Source: Leptoclinus maculatus
Lineage: Eukaryota > Chordata > Actinopteri > Perciformes > Stichaeidae
Assembly: GCA_032191485.1 (NCBI GenBank)
Contig: JAVDOI010000016.1
Location: forward strand, 12,200,759 to 12,264,758
Direction of reading: 5' to 3'
Length of the DNA stretch: 64,000 nucleotides
Part shown: positions 13,701-27,400 of the stretch, in pieces
How the letters are laid out: each line of letters begins with the position of its first letter
Numbering within the stretch: the stretch's first letter is position 1
Program-made: the position numbers and the translations under genes
Notes under the pieces: model-generated
Database searches by the model: none
The model's input: only the letters and a program-made list of their open reading frames with translations
Told to the model about the DNA's origin: nothing

Positions 13701-14879
13701 AGTGAGAGCCCCTTAGCACACCAAGTCTGGAGTGCAGCACAATCTGCAGTAGCACCAGCAGTTATTGTGCATGCAGCACCTCACCCTGGTTCCCAGTACT
13801 TCACAATTCTTATTCAGACAGAGACCTTCTCACAGCTACCGCACCTCCCATCCCTTTGCTTTGCCACGGACAAAAAAACAGAGGAAATCAATGAAACCAA
13901 GGATCAATAGGACTCCTCCATTGCCAAGCCCAATGGCTCCTTTTTAAAAATATGAGTTCAACAAGGAAAATGGCTGCAGTCTGACATCAATTCTTCCCAC
14001 CAATTGTTATTTATTATAAGCAAACCTCCATTGAAAGTGGTAAAAAAACAAAGCGTCTCCCTGGTGTTGTTAAGAGGTATATTTGCCTGATACTGAACTC
14101 TATTCAAAAATAATAGATTTTTCAATTAAAGTGACTTTTAAAGTCTTCCACCCAAGGAGTCACTTGAGCCCCTTGACATTTTGTCTCGAAGGCTCTGTGA
14201 TAAGAGAACTAAATGCAGAATAAATAAGTGGATCTGTGGGACACGCAGCAGTCCTTCTGAAAGCACGCTCTTTCAAGAATCACACAGTGCATTGCAAAGT
14301 ACTCAAGAGGATCACATGGTTTTCGCTTTAAGCCTGTCCAGTACCCTTTGTTTTTTCCTTCTTTGGTTACCGATATATCACTGTACAGTATCTTAGAAAT
14401 ACACATTATCTGCCTGTTTTGATTCAACCTTCACACGTCAAAACTCATACCTTTCCTCTAATATTATCTCGCACTCCCTTTTATCTTCATTGTAACCAGG
14501 CATAGCATTTGTAACTGTTATCTCCAATATGCAATGAAAGATGGTGTAGTGTCAAAGCTGACTTTATTTAGAATGAAAGAGAAGAAAGGAGAGAGATTGC
14601 ACCGATACCGTCAAAGAATAATTTATGTGAGACAATAACCTAGACACAACACTCAAGTATAACCCTATAATGCACATGTAAATGAAGAAACATCCATTAA
14701 TCCATCAATAAATACTCTTCTGGCAGCAGTGCTGTGATCCCTTTAATTTATTCAATAGTGTTCCAGCCAGAAATAATGTTCTTCTTTAATGTTACCACAG
14801 CAGGCCATTTTCACTCGCTTTGTTGCCTCCCCTGATACACCCAATCAAACACCCTATCCGTCACATTTTGACAGGTATA

Positions 14880-15375
14880 TTCACATATTGTTACGGCTAG
14901 ACTAGTGAACCCAAGGGCAAGACGCAGAAATGGGAGGCAGACAGTAAGTAGAAGATGGATTTATTTTAGGGCTGGTAACGTAAGCCAGGCTGAGGGGGTT
15001 CCAGTGACGGAGGTGACCAAAGTGAGAGAGAGTGAGTGGCTCTAGCTGATGAGGGAACATGAGTCTCATGAGTCAGGCGGATGTTTACTGCAGGCACACA
15101 AGGAACAGGTATCAGTTGTAGGCAAATACTGACAGAAGAGCAGCACGAAACTAAAAAGGTTGGAAGCTTGACTGACTTCATGAACAGTCGACAATCGGCA
15201 ATGCGGTGGAGTCTGAACCAGGTCTTTATGGCCGGGCCAATTAATGATGAGTGGCAGCTGCCTGACTCTCACACACCTGTCTCCACCCCTGAAATTACAC
15301 ACACACTCCTCTCATTTCCCTATTTTGAGCTTCCTTGTCTACTCCGTCCTCCCGCCTGTGTCACGGATATAATAG
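14880..15375. mobile_element. Probable non-autonomous DNA transposon copy
   Basis: A stretch of about 0.5 kb is bounded by TTACGGCTAG on the left and TGTCACGGATA on the right. Inside are motifs such as GAAGATGGATTTATTTT, CAGGCGGATGTTTACTGCAG, AGGTTGGAAGCTTGACTGAC and CAGGTCTTTATGG, which I recognise from a repeated percomorph element. The frames across it encode no recognisable domain. The family is not assigned. Confidence 0.45.
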
Positions 15376-15554
15376 GCTTGTTCGAGATGAGCTGCACTTG
15401 GAAAGCCTGGAAAGTGGACGAGAGCAGGCAGCAGCAGGACAGTTTTTAGCCGCCTTCAAAGAATAAACAGGAAGTCAAAGAAACAGTTACTTCCTGTTAA
15501 ATCTTTTATGTGGAAATGTGTGTGTATCTGCATTGTATTCTATCCTTTGTTCTT

Positions 15555-15635
15555 TTTATGTCTACCTGTGAAACACTTTGCTGCTCGCTTTGATATGTGT
15601 TGTATAAATAAGCGTTATTATTATCAATTACACAA
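15555..15635 (+). repeat. LINE/SINE-like 3' tail
   Basis: The phrase TGAAACACTTTGCTG...TGTATAAATAAGCGTTATTATTAT resembles the shared 3' end of L2-like LINEs and their dependent SINEs in fish, which run 'AAGCACTTTG...CTATATAAATAAA...TTATTATT'. Only the tail remains. Confidence 0.5.
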
Positions 15636-15759
15636 GATATGTTTTTAGACTAAACCCTCGTTGTTGAACATGAGACTAACAGCCAAGAATCAAGCGTTAA
15701 ATATTACAAATACACAGAAAATTTAGATTTTCTGCAAAACATAGTGTTTGTTGTCAAAT

Positions 15760-16060
15760 TTAAGAGCCAATCAGCTCTCTGATCTGGTGACAGCCAGGCG
15801 TTTCCCATCATGCCCTGGGTCATGCAGTCGGTGAAAAGCAACTGCGGCGCCTGGCTCTAAAAACTGCGGCCGCCTCGCTCTCCAGAGGTTATCGTTGACC
15901 ATGTGTGCAAGATGTCAGAGCAAGTCGGCATCATTTCGGACACAAATCTAACCGGCATGCATTGTGCGGCGATCGCCGGTGATTGATTTTGCGCAGGATT
16001 GGCTCATCTCGAATGAGCCTAATGTTACAGCTGCTAAAATGTATCTCGAGGAGAGAGGAA
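15760..16060. repeat. GC-rich repeat-like stretch
   Basis: This is an unusually GC- and CpG-rich island in AT-rich surroundings. It contains CCCATCATGCCCTGGGTCAT, AACTGCGGCCGCCTCGCTC and GTGCGGCGATCGCCGGTGAT (itself a palindrome around GGCGATCGCC). The 62- and 72-codon frames over it match nothing I know. I recall similar phrases as repeated in percomorph genomes, so a transposon fragment is more likely than a CpG-island promoter. Confidence 0.4.
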
Positions 16061-17218
16061 GGAGGAGAGAGGAGGCTTGCCTTAGGAGGTATGAGCTAGG
16101 ATGCACAGGTGTATCCTTTGCAGAAAACTTTTTGGGCAACCATGACATATAAAAGAGCTGTGACACACAGCTGGTTTATACAAACCGGCAGGAGCAGGAC
16201 AGATGATGCAGCACGTGCCACACATCGTATTTAATTTAGAATGCTTTAAAATGAAGGCTGCGAAGCAAAGATGTCTATTTTATTTAAGTGCCTGTAGCCT
16301 CGCCTCCATTTTTCCATTTCTCTTCCTTGCCTTATACGGTGGGATGAGCTAAGATGTGAGGAGAGGAGGTGAGGGAAGGATGTACAAACTGTGGAATGAG
16401 AAGAGCCGACAAAACAAGGAGGGAGAAACATGGGTATAAATCTTCTTAGTATCTCGAACAATCTCTTAAGAAAGCAAGTAACCTTATTTCCCAAAATGTT
16501 AAAGTAATTGCTTTAAATTTACAGAATTTTTCTCGATCTGTCTAATTTGGGAGTGATACCAGGTTCCAAAGCGCCATTCATGTCGTGAGACACTTTATTT
16601 TACATTTAAATCACGTATTGTGTATTTAATATGGAGGGAGATTTTTTATGCTGTGGATACCAAGTGCAGGGTTTAATATCTGTTTTCCCTGATGCACTCT
16701 CAGCATGCTTTTAGAAGTTATCAATCATGTATGACGTATTAGGTTCCCTCATTTCTGTCTCCACTTCGAATGCGGTGGATCTAATGTGTATTATTAAAAT
16801 TGTATTACAACAGAAAAGATGTTTTAATTCTTAAATTTTGAATAATATTATCTAAGTTACATAAGTGTAACAGTTATTTAAAGTTCCCTATCCTGAATCA
16901 GCAAATTGGTATGCACACAGTCACAACCTCCGATAATTACATTCTCCTACACAATGCTTGCGGGGCAGCTTTTGTGAACTGGAGTGACCCATTCGCATTT
17001 TTAGTTCTGCTTTTATCCTTTGAGACACTGACTACTTCCTGTGTCTCCTTAGACAAGCTGCGTAAAGATATGGCGACAGGTGATTGATTGAATAATCCTC
17101 CGCAGCCCTTATCTCAGCCTACTTCATCACTTCGTCCAGCCTCCAAAGCAAATCTCCATGTCCCTCATACTGAAAGATGGGCTACAAGTGAAAACAGTCT
17201 TTTTCTAAACCTCTCTCT

Positions 17219-17239
17219 CACACACACACACACACACAC
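17219..17239. repeat. CA microsatellite
   Basis: A run of about ten CA units follows a short CT run. It is a simple repeat. Confidence 0.9.
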
Positions 17240-17845
17240 TTTCATTTTCCTTTTTTTTTCTTCGCGCACACGTTTCAGTGAATTCATATACTGCATGTTG
17301 TTGCTGGGAGGGCAGGCATTAATTAACAACAAGACCTTGTATAGTAGTTTGTCTCTGATTTATTATTATCTTCTGTGAAATGTCACTCACTTAAACATAC
17401 CATTAAGAAGACAATCTTAATGTTAGTGTATAACCTAGTGGCTTTCTATGGAAGGAATCAGGGTCAAATTATAGGATTGGTCTTTTTTTCCAGCTGTTGG
17501 CCTCCTCTCTCAATCATGTGCAGAGCCTGGGTTTTCATTCTCATTACAGACATTGAGGACAGACAGTACAAATCAATGCTTGACTCCTCACTTTAACCTT
17601 GGAATGCCATTAGTGTCTGCACATTAAAGCCAAGCTTGACTTGAGCTAATTTAGCTAAATGAGGATATCTCCCAGCTGAGATGGAAAGATGAAGGGGAAC
17701 CTTGGCAGCATGACATTTCTACCTACAGGAATGATTATGGATTCATTGTAAAACCCTTTGGGCTACAGTAAAAGACGCAAATGGTAATCACGGTTTGTAG
17801 TTTGTTTTATGTATTATGTCCTCTGTAGATTGATATTATTTTTTT

Positions 17846-17918
17846 TAGTGCTGGGCAACGATTACAATTTTTAATCGCGATTAATCGCATGGATTTTTTG
17901 CGATTAATCGCATTGTTA
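17846..17918 (+). mobile_element. hAT-like terminus with palindromic AATCGCGATTAATCGC
   Basis: AGTGCTGGGCAACG resembles a hAT terminal inverted repeat (consensus near CAGTG-TGGGCAA). It is followed by AATCGCGATTAATCGC and, 15-20 bases later, GCGATTAATCGCAT, giving nested palindromes. This combination is typical of a widespread vertebrate non-autonomous DNA transposon end (recognised from memory). No opposite terminus was located. Confidence 0.5.
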
Positions 17919-18736
17919 TGGCAAAGTTCAATAATGAAAAGTAGTGTATTGTTACTTTTATTTTAAAAGTACTGCTATATGAACAAAAGGATTTTAGGAA
18001 AAGGAAATACTTGGAGTTGGATAAGACAATCAATACCACTTTGCTATCTTAGAGTCAAGGTTTGGAGCTGGAGATAGGAGTCGTTTAGCTTAACTTGTGT
18101 ATGTATATTTACATCGGTTTTGTTAAATTTGAGGGGGAGTTAGATTCTGTAACTATCCATTAGCGAACAACTGCCAGTACCAGTCTTATTGTCACCGTGA
18201 GATTGCCAGGTAACCAGCCGAGGTGCTGCACAGATGGCTTGGCAGATTGATAAAGTGCTGTTTGTCAAAAAGTATTTACACCACAGATCTCACAACACAA
18301 TGTCTACGCAGCCTGCACAGCCAAAGCAGCATGGCAGGGCAGCAGCAGTAGCCGTTGGTGTCTACATAGGATGCTTTCAGGGAAGTCATTGAGTGTAGGA
18401 CACTCGCGTTTTGGCAGTGCTCAGGGCCCAATACACAATCACTTTAGCTATGCCCGTTAAAATGAAAGAAAATAGACTCAAAGTGTAACAATGGACTTCA
18501 GGGCACAATTGCATGTGTTCTGCAAGTAAAACGGAAGCCGTCCTGGGTAGACAAGTATTCATTTTTGGACTGGAATGTATGGAAAGTGTTATTTAGTTAC
18601 CATTAGATGTACTGGTAGATGTATTCTTAAACTTTGGAGGGAGTCATGCTAGTTGTTTCCCCCTGCCTCCTGTCTTTATGCAAAGCTACACTACGATAAC
18701 CTGGTTATTGCTGGTTATTGCTTAATTTGTAACGTA

Positions 18737-18783
18737 AATAATAATGATAATAATTATCTTTATTTATATAACACTTTTCTCGT
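18737..18783 (-). repeat. LINE/SINE-like tail, reverse orientation
   Basis: AATAATAATGATAATAATTA then TCTTTATTTATATAACACTT is the reverse complement of an L2/SINE-type 3' tail like the one near 15.6 kb. It directly abuts the repeat starting at 18784. Confidence 0.5.
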
Positions 18784-18873
18784 ACAAACATGAGAGTGGT
18801 ATTAATCTTGCCATCAAACTCTCAGCAAAAGGTATATGAGTGAATTTCCCAAAACGTTGAACTATTCCTTTTG
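18784..18873 (+). repeat. Interspersed fish repeat (TGAGAGTGGTATTAATCTTG type)
   Basis: TGAGAGTGGTATTAATCTTG, AACTCTCAGCAAAAG and TTTCCCAAAACGTTGAACTA occur in the order seen in an abundant percomorph repeat. The left part is the reverse complement of the sequence at 5347-5380. Confidence 0.55.
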
Positions 18874-20659
18874 ATACACATTCATGAGTTCTAGTGAGTA
18901 TACACTGCAGCAGCACTGTTTGAGGGATCGACTCAAAATGAACTGCAGTATTGTGCGTTCATGGTTTTGAAGACATGTCAACATGCAACAATGTGACTCA
19001 TGAATGTGTTTTTAGTTTAGTTTATGGACAACAATTGAGCCGCACAATACTTAGTAGCATCATTTCATTGTTGATGTTGGGTCTTTTATTGGGATTTGTG
19101 GGAACAATTGAACATCTTATCATCAGACTTATCCTTTTATGTTGCTTCATGAACGTACTCTTTTCTAATGTTGTGTTTTAATCCGAAGTTGCAGAATGCA
19201 ATCAATATAAACAGCCTGAGAAGGAGATGTTCACGCTCCCACTATAGGACTCATTTATATGGTTGTGTATGTTTACTTGTAGAGGGTTTCTTTTCACCCA
19301 TATCCATCACTGATCAGTCTTCATTTGACAGTCGTGTCTGGGTAATCTTGAATCCAGCTGGGGTGCCAATTGTTCTCATCTTCATTCGACGTGGAGATAT
19401 ACTTTATGCCAGTATACCAGATCTGTTCATCACATGAGCGAGCTCCTCCAGCCTACTGCTTGGCAGGCGTTCATTACTGCCAGAGTAAGTCTTGATTAGA
19501 GTAATGGGAAATTAAATATTTTAAGAGGATGTATATCCGCTCTTTAAAATCTTAATACATTTTGTCAGAGAATTAAATGAGTGAGATAAAATTAACATTT
19601 TCAAGTCTATCGCTGAACGCCTCCTTTTCCTACGGATACATTCTAAAAACAGACTCTCAAAAGGAGGAGATTTAATTGAATTAATACATTTAGCTCTGAA
19701 CCAGAGGGTTTCTTTAGGTTTCAAGTCTGTGAATCCAGCATATAGATAATAGAAGAGCAGAATGTGTCAAAAACCTTGTACTGAAATCTGTAAAAACATG
19801 CTGGTGGGGTCAGAAAGCATATCTACTATACCGAGAAAATATACTGCATGTACACCATCTGCCCTATTCACCAGCTATGATTGTGCTTATCGCTAGATAT
19901 ATGCTGATACGTCGAGTTGGTGAAGTAGTAAACAATTTGATGGTTAATGATTTTTGTAATTTCTAACAATAGTATATAGTATACCTATCAGAGAATAATA
20001 GATTGTATGTAACCCCACTTTTCTCAGAAAACTGTATTATAAGCAACAAACACCAGGCGCTACGGTACGTGTAATCTGATTTACTTAAATGCTTACTTGT
20101 GCTATGGCCGTAACTGTGCAGCAAACACATTGTGGCTTTACTTTTATTGCACTCATTGCCATCTTTGAAAGAATAGGACTAGCTGACATAACATGCATTG
20201 TCAAGAAGATGTATACCACTAAGTCCACACTGAGAGAAGAATTGCCACTGATTGTGCTGTATGTTTACATCAAACATTAATGCTGTAAAATGTAATATAT
20301 GGAGCAATGATGCTGAGGTTGCATGTGCATTTATAGTCCGATACGTGTTTTCAAAGACTCAAACAGTGACTCTTTAGAAATCATTAAGAGCTCACCCACT
20401 TCCCCCTTACCTCCCCAAGCAGTGTCAGATAGGGTGGTAATAATTGGCAGCAAAAAGACAAGAGCCAGTGATCATCAATGAATAATCATTTAATTGAGGA
20501 TGCTGTGGAGGATCGTTGAAATTACTGTGAATAATGACCATACAAATGAGATAGTGCACCCCATTGGCGTACATGTTTTCGTGTACACGATATCATTCGA
20601 ACAATCTTTGCACATGACAATAGGGAAAGAGGGAGCACTGGACAGGTATATGCAGGTTG

Positions 20660-20691
20660 TGGCAGAAGTTGAGCCAGGTCAACTTTTGCCA
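20660..20691. repeat. Inverted repeat (near-perfect 12-base stem)
   Basis: GGCAGAAGTTGA, a short spacer and TCAACTTTTGCC form a hairpin with one mismatch. It lies in a stretch with no gene and may be part of a degraded transposon. Confidence 0.5.
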
Positions 20692-21299
20692 CAACGCAAT
20701 GCAACGTCACCCCATCAAATACACTCAAGCACTTCTGGTAGATAAAGTGTTCCCTTATTTGGTAATATGAATGCCAAACTTCTACTTTTTTACCTTGATT
20801 CTGCATCTGACAAGGCTTCAAATTCATGGTTCTGTTACTCAAACTATACTTCCCCTATTTCATGTCTTACCATGAATCTGAAGCAACCTGCCCCTTAAGA
20901 AACCCCTTGAATTGTTTTAAGGCAAGGCTATTTTGTATTTGTATACCCAGATCTTAGCTTCTTACTTTTATTAGTGCAGTGCCCGTTCATGGAGTGACTG
21001 TGTGGAGAGTGTGACTGTTCTGAGCCGGCCATTTGCTTTGGTCTCTGTATTGCTGCTTGCAGCGTTGTAGGGGGGGCGTACTCATTGAAAGCGTGTGGCC
21101 ATTCAGAGTGACCGTTCGGACCAGGCTGATTACATGGCTCGCAGTATTGTTCCGAGTGTGTGGCCGTTGGGAGTGGACTGATTGCTTGTCCCTGAGGAAG
21201 TGCCGTTCGCAGCTTTGACAAGAATTGCTAATCGCTCGTTGACTCCAGGGAAGTGAAGAAGAGTGTTTGGTTGATATGTTAATATATCCAGCAGCAAAA

Positions 21300-21485
21300 A
21301 GTTAACTGCAGACAATGAGCAGCGGTCTGTAAAGGCCCGCTGCAGATGACATGCTCAACTCAGCCCGCAGAGCTCTGAAGCCCCACCAAATTGCACCAAA
21401 TTCATATCATTGGGTCCCCAGCAATACACCGGCCAAGTGTGAAAAAGATTGAATGAATGGTTCTCCAGATATGCGAAGGACATAC
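21300..21485 (+). repeat. Interspersed repeat fragment
   Basis: ACCAAATTGCACCAAATTC and ATTGGGTCCCCAGCAATACA followed by 'GGCCAAGTGTGAAAAAGATT' resemble a percomorph repeat whose copies read 'GCCAAGTTTGAA...'. The stretch before it is mildly self-complementary (AGCGGTCTGTAAAGGCCCGCT). It is non-coding. Confidence 0.4.
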
Positions 21486-24400
21486 CTACTTCCTACTACC
21501 TGTTTCATAGTTAGATTTACATTTATTTGGAACATATTTAAACTCCAAATCAAGGCATTAGGATTTTCTCATACAAGACACGTGAATTGCATTTGTACCC
21601 AAGAGAAAACTCTAAGTACAAGAACATTTGTTAAATCACTCATACTTGCCACTTAAGGAGGATTCTGTTCGTACCAGTAATTCTTTAATGGGGCTCAATG
21701 TCCCTAAACAAACAACACATTTTACCCTCAGCTAGTAGTATGCCTGGTTAATATGTTTGTGGTTCCAAGGCTTTATATATTTTCTTACTCATCTACCTTT
21801 CCTACAGTGTGTGTGTGTGACATGTGGATGGGTGCATGGTGAAACAACCTCAGCGGATAAACCGATAAATAATAGCCAAGGTTTCTCAGCTCATTTCCTT
21901 TGATTGACTCAAGCTCACGCTTAAAAGGAAATGAACCTGGGCAGGAGTGACAAGCCCATTCAGTGTAATGCATTGTGGTTTTTCTAGGACTTCAGATTTG
22001 TGCTTGCTGTCTGGAAAAGCCACCATCCTCTGCCATAGGAGTGGTTAATGAAGTGTGTTCCTGGGCGCTGGTTGGCAGTTTGACGAAACCACAGAATAAG
22101 GCGATCCTCTTCCCTTCCCCGAAGAAAGGACAGGGAAGTAAGATGGCTGTGAACGGGCTGATTTTTCTCCCTGTCAGGAACAGACATGTGGAGGCAACCA
22201 GCCTTTACTTTGCAGCTGTTTAACACTTTTAATTGTAACTCTTTGAATTATGAAATTACTTTTCACTTTAATCTTTGAAGCAAATTATAATGCTGTTTTA
22301 ATTTCGGGAATATACTTTCTACTGTTTAGCTGCTTGACTTGTCCCTTAATTCCGTTTCTAAGACAAGTTGAAAGAGGGTTCAGTGTCGAAAATACATTTA
22401 CAGGCTTTAGTTGAGCATTCGCCTGGATAGGCAATTTGCATGATTACATCATGGTTTTTTCATACTTCTACATCATTATTTGTTTTTTTAGTGGCACATC
22501 CTCAACAGACAAAAAGGTTTAGGTCTACTTGTCAATGCATTGAAGCAAGTCATTTCTGCATTAATCCTAAAGAGAAAAGAATTTAGGCTAAGAAGCTGTC
22601 TGACTCAGTCTGTGGGATCTAAGAGAGAGTCCTTTGTCGAATTTGGACACATAATACGTTCAATATTGATAAACTTTGAATTATCAAGCAGACTGCACTC
22701 TGTGCTGTAGGGGGTCGGAGGGTCAGGGCTCTCATGTCATCCAGCAGGCCTTTACAAACCGCCGCTCTGCAGTTCAGTTTTTTTTTTGCTGAATGCTGGA
22801 TACGTTACATGAATAATGAAACAAACATCACGTGGATGTTGAATACACTAACGTTACAAAAATGACAGAAATATAAAAAATGCCCTTTGATTTTAACTTT
22901 ACTCCTATTGCAACTAAAAATCACCAGAGACAATTTTGGCTTGATTTTTTATGAGCATGTAACATTTTAACAGGATTAAGGATTATTTAAGCATTCAATG
23001 TGGTTGTCCTGGCACTGAATGACACTTATTTGCGTAATGCAATTTGCTGTTTGTTTTAAGTATGTCGTTTCTTTTATTAGTTTTCTTTCTTTTTAACGTT
23101 GTCTTTTACGTTTTGCTGTTACTTTTTTAAAGTGTGTTTTTTGGGGAATTTCAAGTGAAGATGCATTATCAGCACAAGGTACTTAAACTTACTTCACATC
23201 TGTTCAAGGTTGAGCTTTCAATTGTAATATGATGCTCATATACAGTTGAGTTGTATATTTCTAAGTGCTTAGATCAACCTCAAGATCGGTGTCATACATA
23301 TGCTATAAACATGTCCGTAAGTATTGTTGTGCTTTTGTTGCACTAGTGTTAACAATATTGGCCTATTAAACTATATCCAGTGCTTGAAGCAGAAAAAAAT
23401 AAATGTTGAGTGTATCGACCAGTATATATCTTGCTACTTATTCTTATTCATCTATTACTTCTTTAAGCATGTTGTACAGTGTCAGTTGTGTCTTTATCAT
23501 CATATTATCATACTTGGGCCATGCATCTAATACAGTAGACAAATAATACTGCAATATATTACAACTGAAACATCATAAGGTTAAGGTGGTGTGTTTGTAT
23601 ATTTACCCATAGTGTTAATACTTTAAGTGCTTTCCTGTGTTATCAGTAGCCTATAGTATTGATATTATAGGATGCCTACAGCCTGGAATCAACACCATAC
23701 ACAGACAGGGTGTGAGCTGTTCATTCCGGTTTTAGGAGCAGTGTTCCAGTCAGGATGCTCGGACATTTTTTGCAGCAGGATTTTAAGAGACACATTATTC
23801 ATTTCTACAGTGAATAAAAGAGACTAGGAGAAATTGTGTTTGGGGATCCTCCCCAAAGATAACTTTGGCCCAATATATTATTATAACTATAATTATAGAT
23901 AACGCCCCAAAGCCTAAAGAGAAAACTTGTTTTTTTATTATGTAACACAGCTTTTGTCTGAACATTTAATTATTCTGGCAATGTTTGCCCTGCAAATTAT
24001 ATTCTTTAAATCAAAAGAGCTAATTCAGAAAAACGTTCATGTGTCATTAATTATATTTGTTCACAAATAAATGATGGCACTGTACTCACCCCCCTCTCCC
24101 CATGCTGTGGGTCACTTGTCCAGATGCTCTCCACATTATTGTCATGTTCATATGCATACGGTTTATGAGGCGTGGCGCAAAAAATGCTGACACTACGCCG
24201 TTATGAATGGCCACGAAGAAACGCCCAGATAACCTGAACTGGAGAGGGCACAAAAGAGTACCAGCAACTTGTGCGAAGTGCCAGTGCGCGAGAAAAAGTA
24301 ATTGTACGCTTCAGAGTAAAATTTAGAAGTACATGTACTGCGTAGCGGTGAGTACTTGCCCACTTTGAGTACTGTCTTTATCATTTATTTTGCTAGTGGT

Positions 24401-27400
24401 ACTGTATGAGGCTTTTTGGAATATTTCCAGCCATTTAATAATATGTGTATGTGCACACCAACATACTTTCAATATTGTTGTTGGTGGAACATGGTCATGT
24501 TGGACCCGGCTGCAAAACCCACAAATGGCCTTTCACAAGCACACGAATATGTCCATAATGTGATACTAGTACAGGCCTTTAACTGAAGCCTTTAGAATTA
24601 CATTTGATCAAATACATGGTAAAAGACAAAAGATCCTTTTTGGAACCCACCCCTCTGTAGGTCCACAACTACTATTCTGTTGCAGACCTACAAATTTGAA
24701 GGGCGCCTGAGCCGTGCACTGTGCTAAGTCATAAGGTCCGACTTTTGCTTTCAGCTGACCATCTGGCCGATCCACTTTGCATCCCTGGTCCCATCGGATG
24801 CTTTGCCTGATATCAGACAGAATTGTCAACTCAGTATCCATCTTCAGTCTGACATTGCCTCCACTCTAACTCATTTCCATGGTAAACACTGCTTTTTAAG
24901 GTCCACACTAATGTGTAGCAGCTCGTTTTGCCAGTGTTTTAGGAGCTAACAGTGTTTTAAGAGCAAACTATGATGTCGGGTGATATTGAGAAGACATGCC
25001 CGTCAGCTTGACAAAGCTTAATATTAGCTTGACAGCGGCATTAGTCACGTCCCTGGAGCTGACTGGCTAATTGTTAGTCTCTGCCCAAGGTACTCATTGG
25101 ACGATTGCTTTTTAACCAATGTTACGTTGCCAGACTAATCAGTCAAATCGAATTTGGTTAACTAAATCTGTAAACTACTCAACTCAACAACAAATTGGAA
25201 CACAAATACCGGCCTCGAATTACGTTCTCGGGTTAAAAAGTGCTGTGTTTGTTTGACCCACATGCACACAAAGTGTTTATACTTTAAACGTCTCATATAG
25301 ACGTTTAATGGTGCCCTGTGCGTCTGTAACAGATGCCAAGGGCCGAGACGAAGTGTCTGTATTTGACGCCCGAGGACTGTATAAGGACTTTAACTTAAAG
25401 TCCACTCGATTTCATTGCTGCCATTGACCTCCTAGCCGTCTTGGTCTGTGACAGCATCCTGATCTGAGACAAACACTCTGCTGCCCTGTAGTGCCTACCC
25501 TTATCATACACACTCTTACTGCATTGGGTCGTTACTGTTGCAAACATTACTGCTGTAACCTCTTAATTAAAGCATGTGAGCATGGTCAGTTGCTGTCATG
25601 GTGCACACCATACTGTTTTGAGCCTGGAAAAAACAAAAACGTGATGTACCTTTTTCAAACACCCTTCTTTCCACACAACAATAATGTTTTAACATGTGTT
25701 GTCCCTATTTTCCTTTTTTAAGATCCAGTGTGAACATTTTTATACAACAGTTTTTAGCCACTAAGCTACAGTAAATCCAAAGACATACATGCAGAGACTC
25801 ACATGCAGCCCAGTGGTACCTACAGTAAAGTCACTGTAATGTTTACAATGCTAGCCCCAAATAAAGAAATGGTATTGGATGCATACTGAGTGGGTTAAGT
25901 GCTGTTTCTGTAATGACAAGAGTGACAAGGTCTTGAAGAGCCGGTTTCAACAGATGAACGCTCTCTCATTCGTGCACGTTGCAGTGCCCCTGAATAGATC
26001 CAGGGTGGACTCACGGCCCACTTGAGTGACTGCTTCACTGATACTCTTTTCTGCATGAAAAAACCTGATGTCTGTGAAATGCTGAAAGGCTAAATGAGTC
26101 AGTTCTTCCCTTCAATTACTACCGGAGAACATAAAGGAAAATACTGAGGTTATTACAGCTATTTCCTTAAATTGTGCCACCATGATTTGATGAGTGTTTA
26201 ACTCAATGATCTCAATAAACCATGAAAGACATCTGCATCTTGCATAATGGAATGTAATCCACAGTTTATCAGAACAAATCTTATCTGTTGATACACTGAA
26301 GAAGGTAATCATTTTAGAAATAGTTTAATTACATTAATTCAATTTACTTACAAATGTATCACTTGTCCTCAACCACAGCATCATGTACTCATGGACAGAG
26401 GGCATCGTTCCAGCAGTGTGCATTTCAAAACAGTTTCGCTGTTGAAAAAACCACTTGATTTAACTGTTTAATGAAGTGAAAGACAAGAAATCTTTAAGCA
26501 CAGGAACAATAGAGCTCCTTGGCCATTAATCACTTATTCTGCCTGGTCGTCCCTTTATCACTGCACTCCAGTCGTAACGCTGCAACTTAGCCATTTTTGA
26601 ATCACAGTGACAGCTGGCTTCTTTCAACACATTGTTTTGAAAATCTCAAGATTTTGATATTTAAAATCCACAATATATTGAAATATGGATTGACTCTAAG
26701 GTTTGGGAATAACAGCAGAGCAAGACAGGTAACGAGAGTGTCAGAAATAAATGTATATAAATAAAAAGTCAAATGTATCATTTGTAGAGTGCTGATAATT
26801 TGCATTAAATATAACAAGTCACATAATCCTGTGGTTACCCAGAAGTAGTATGTATGTTTGTGTATATTTAGTAGCTTATCAATATATTCACATTTCTGAA
26901 ATTCTTCTGCATATCTTGTGTTGGCGTCTTGGTGGGCAATTGGCATGCAACATTCTAACACACGAACGCAGAAGGTGGCATATACGCACATCCCACTGCA
27001 CATGTTGAATGCAAGAGAGAATGCTGGTGACTTGTCAGATGACAGCTACAGTGACTCATAGGCATTTTGTTATTCTCATAAAGGAGTTACAGCACACACC
27101 TGATGGTAGCGTGCATGTGGTTATTCACCGTGTGATTTGTGTTTGTGCATTAAATGAACCATTGAATGGAATGGGGTTTTGAGGAGCTTTTTCTCTTAGA
27201 GAGTTCATGATTTGGTGGTGGCCAGGATATACAGAAATGCTGGACTTGACTTGCGTGTAATGTGTAATATTTTTTTATTAAAATGTTTTGTGGCTGACAA
27301 AAAATGGCTAAAAATGTATTATAATGCAGATGCATTTTCACTGGAGTCTGTCCTATCCAATATCTGAGAAGTTAAAGGAGATATTTGTCACCTTTTATGT

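Noticed and set aside
26602..27003. 133-codon minus-strand frame with hydrophobic stretches
   Set aside because: AT-rich sequence gives Phe/Leu/Ile-rich chance proteins. No motif, no splice or leader context.
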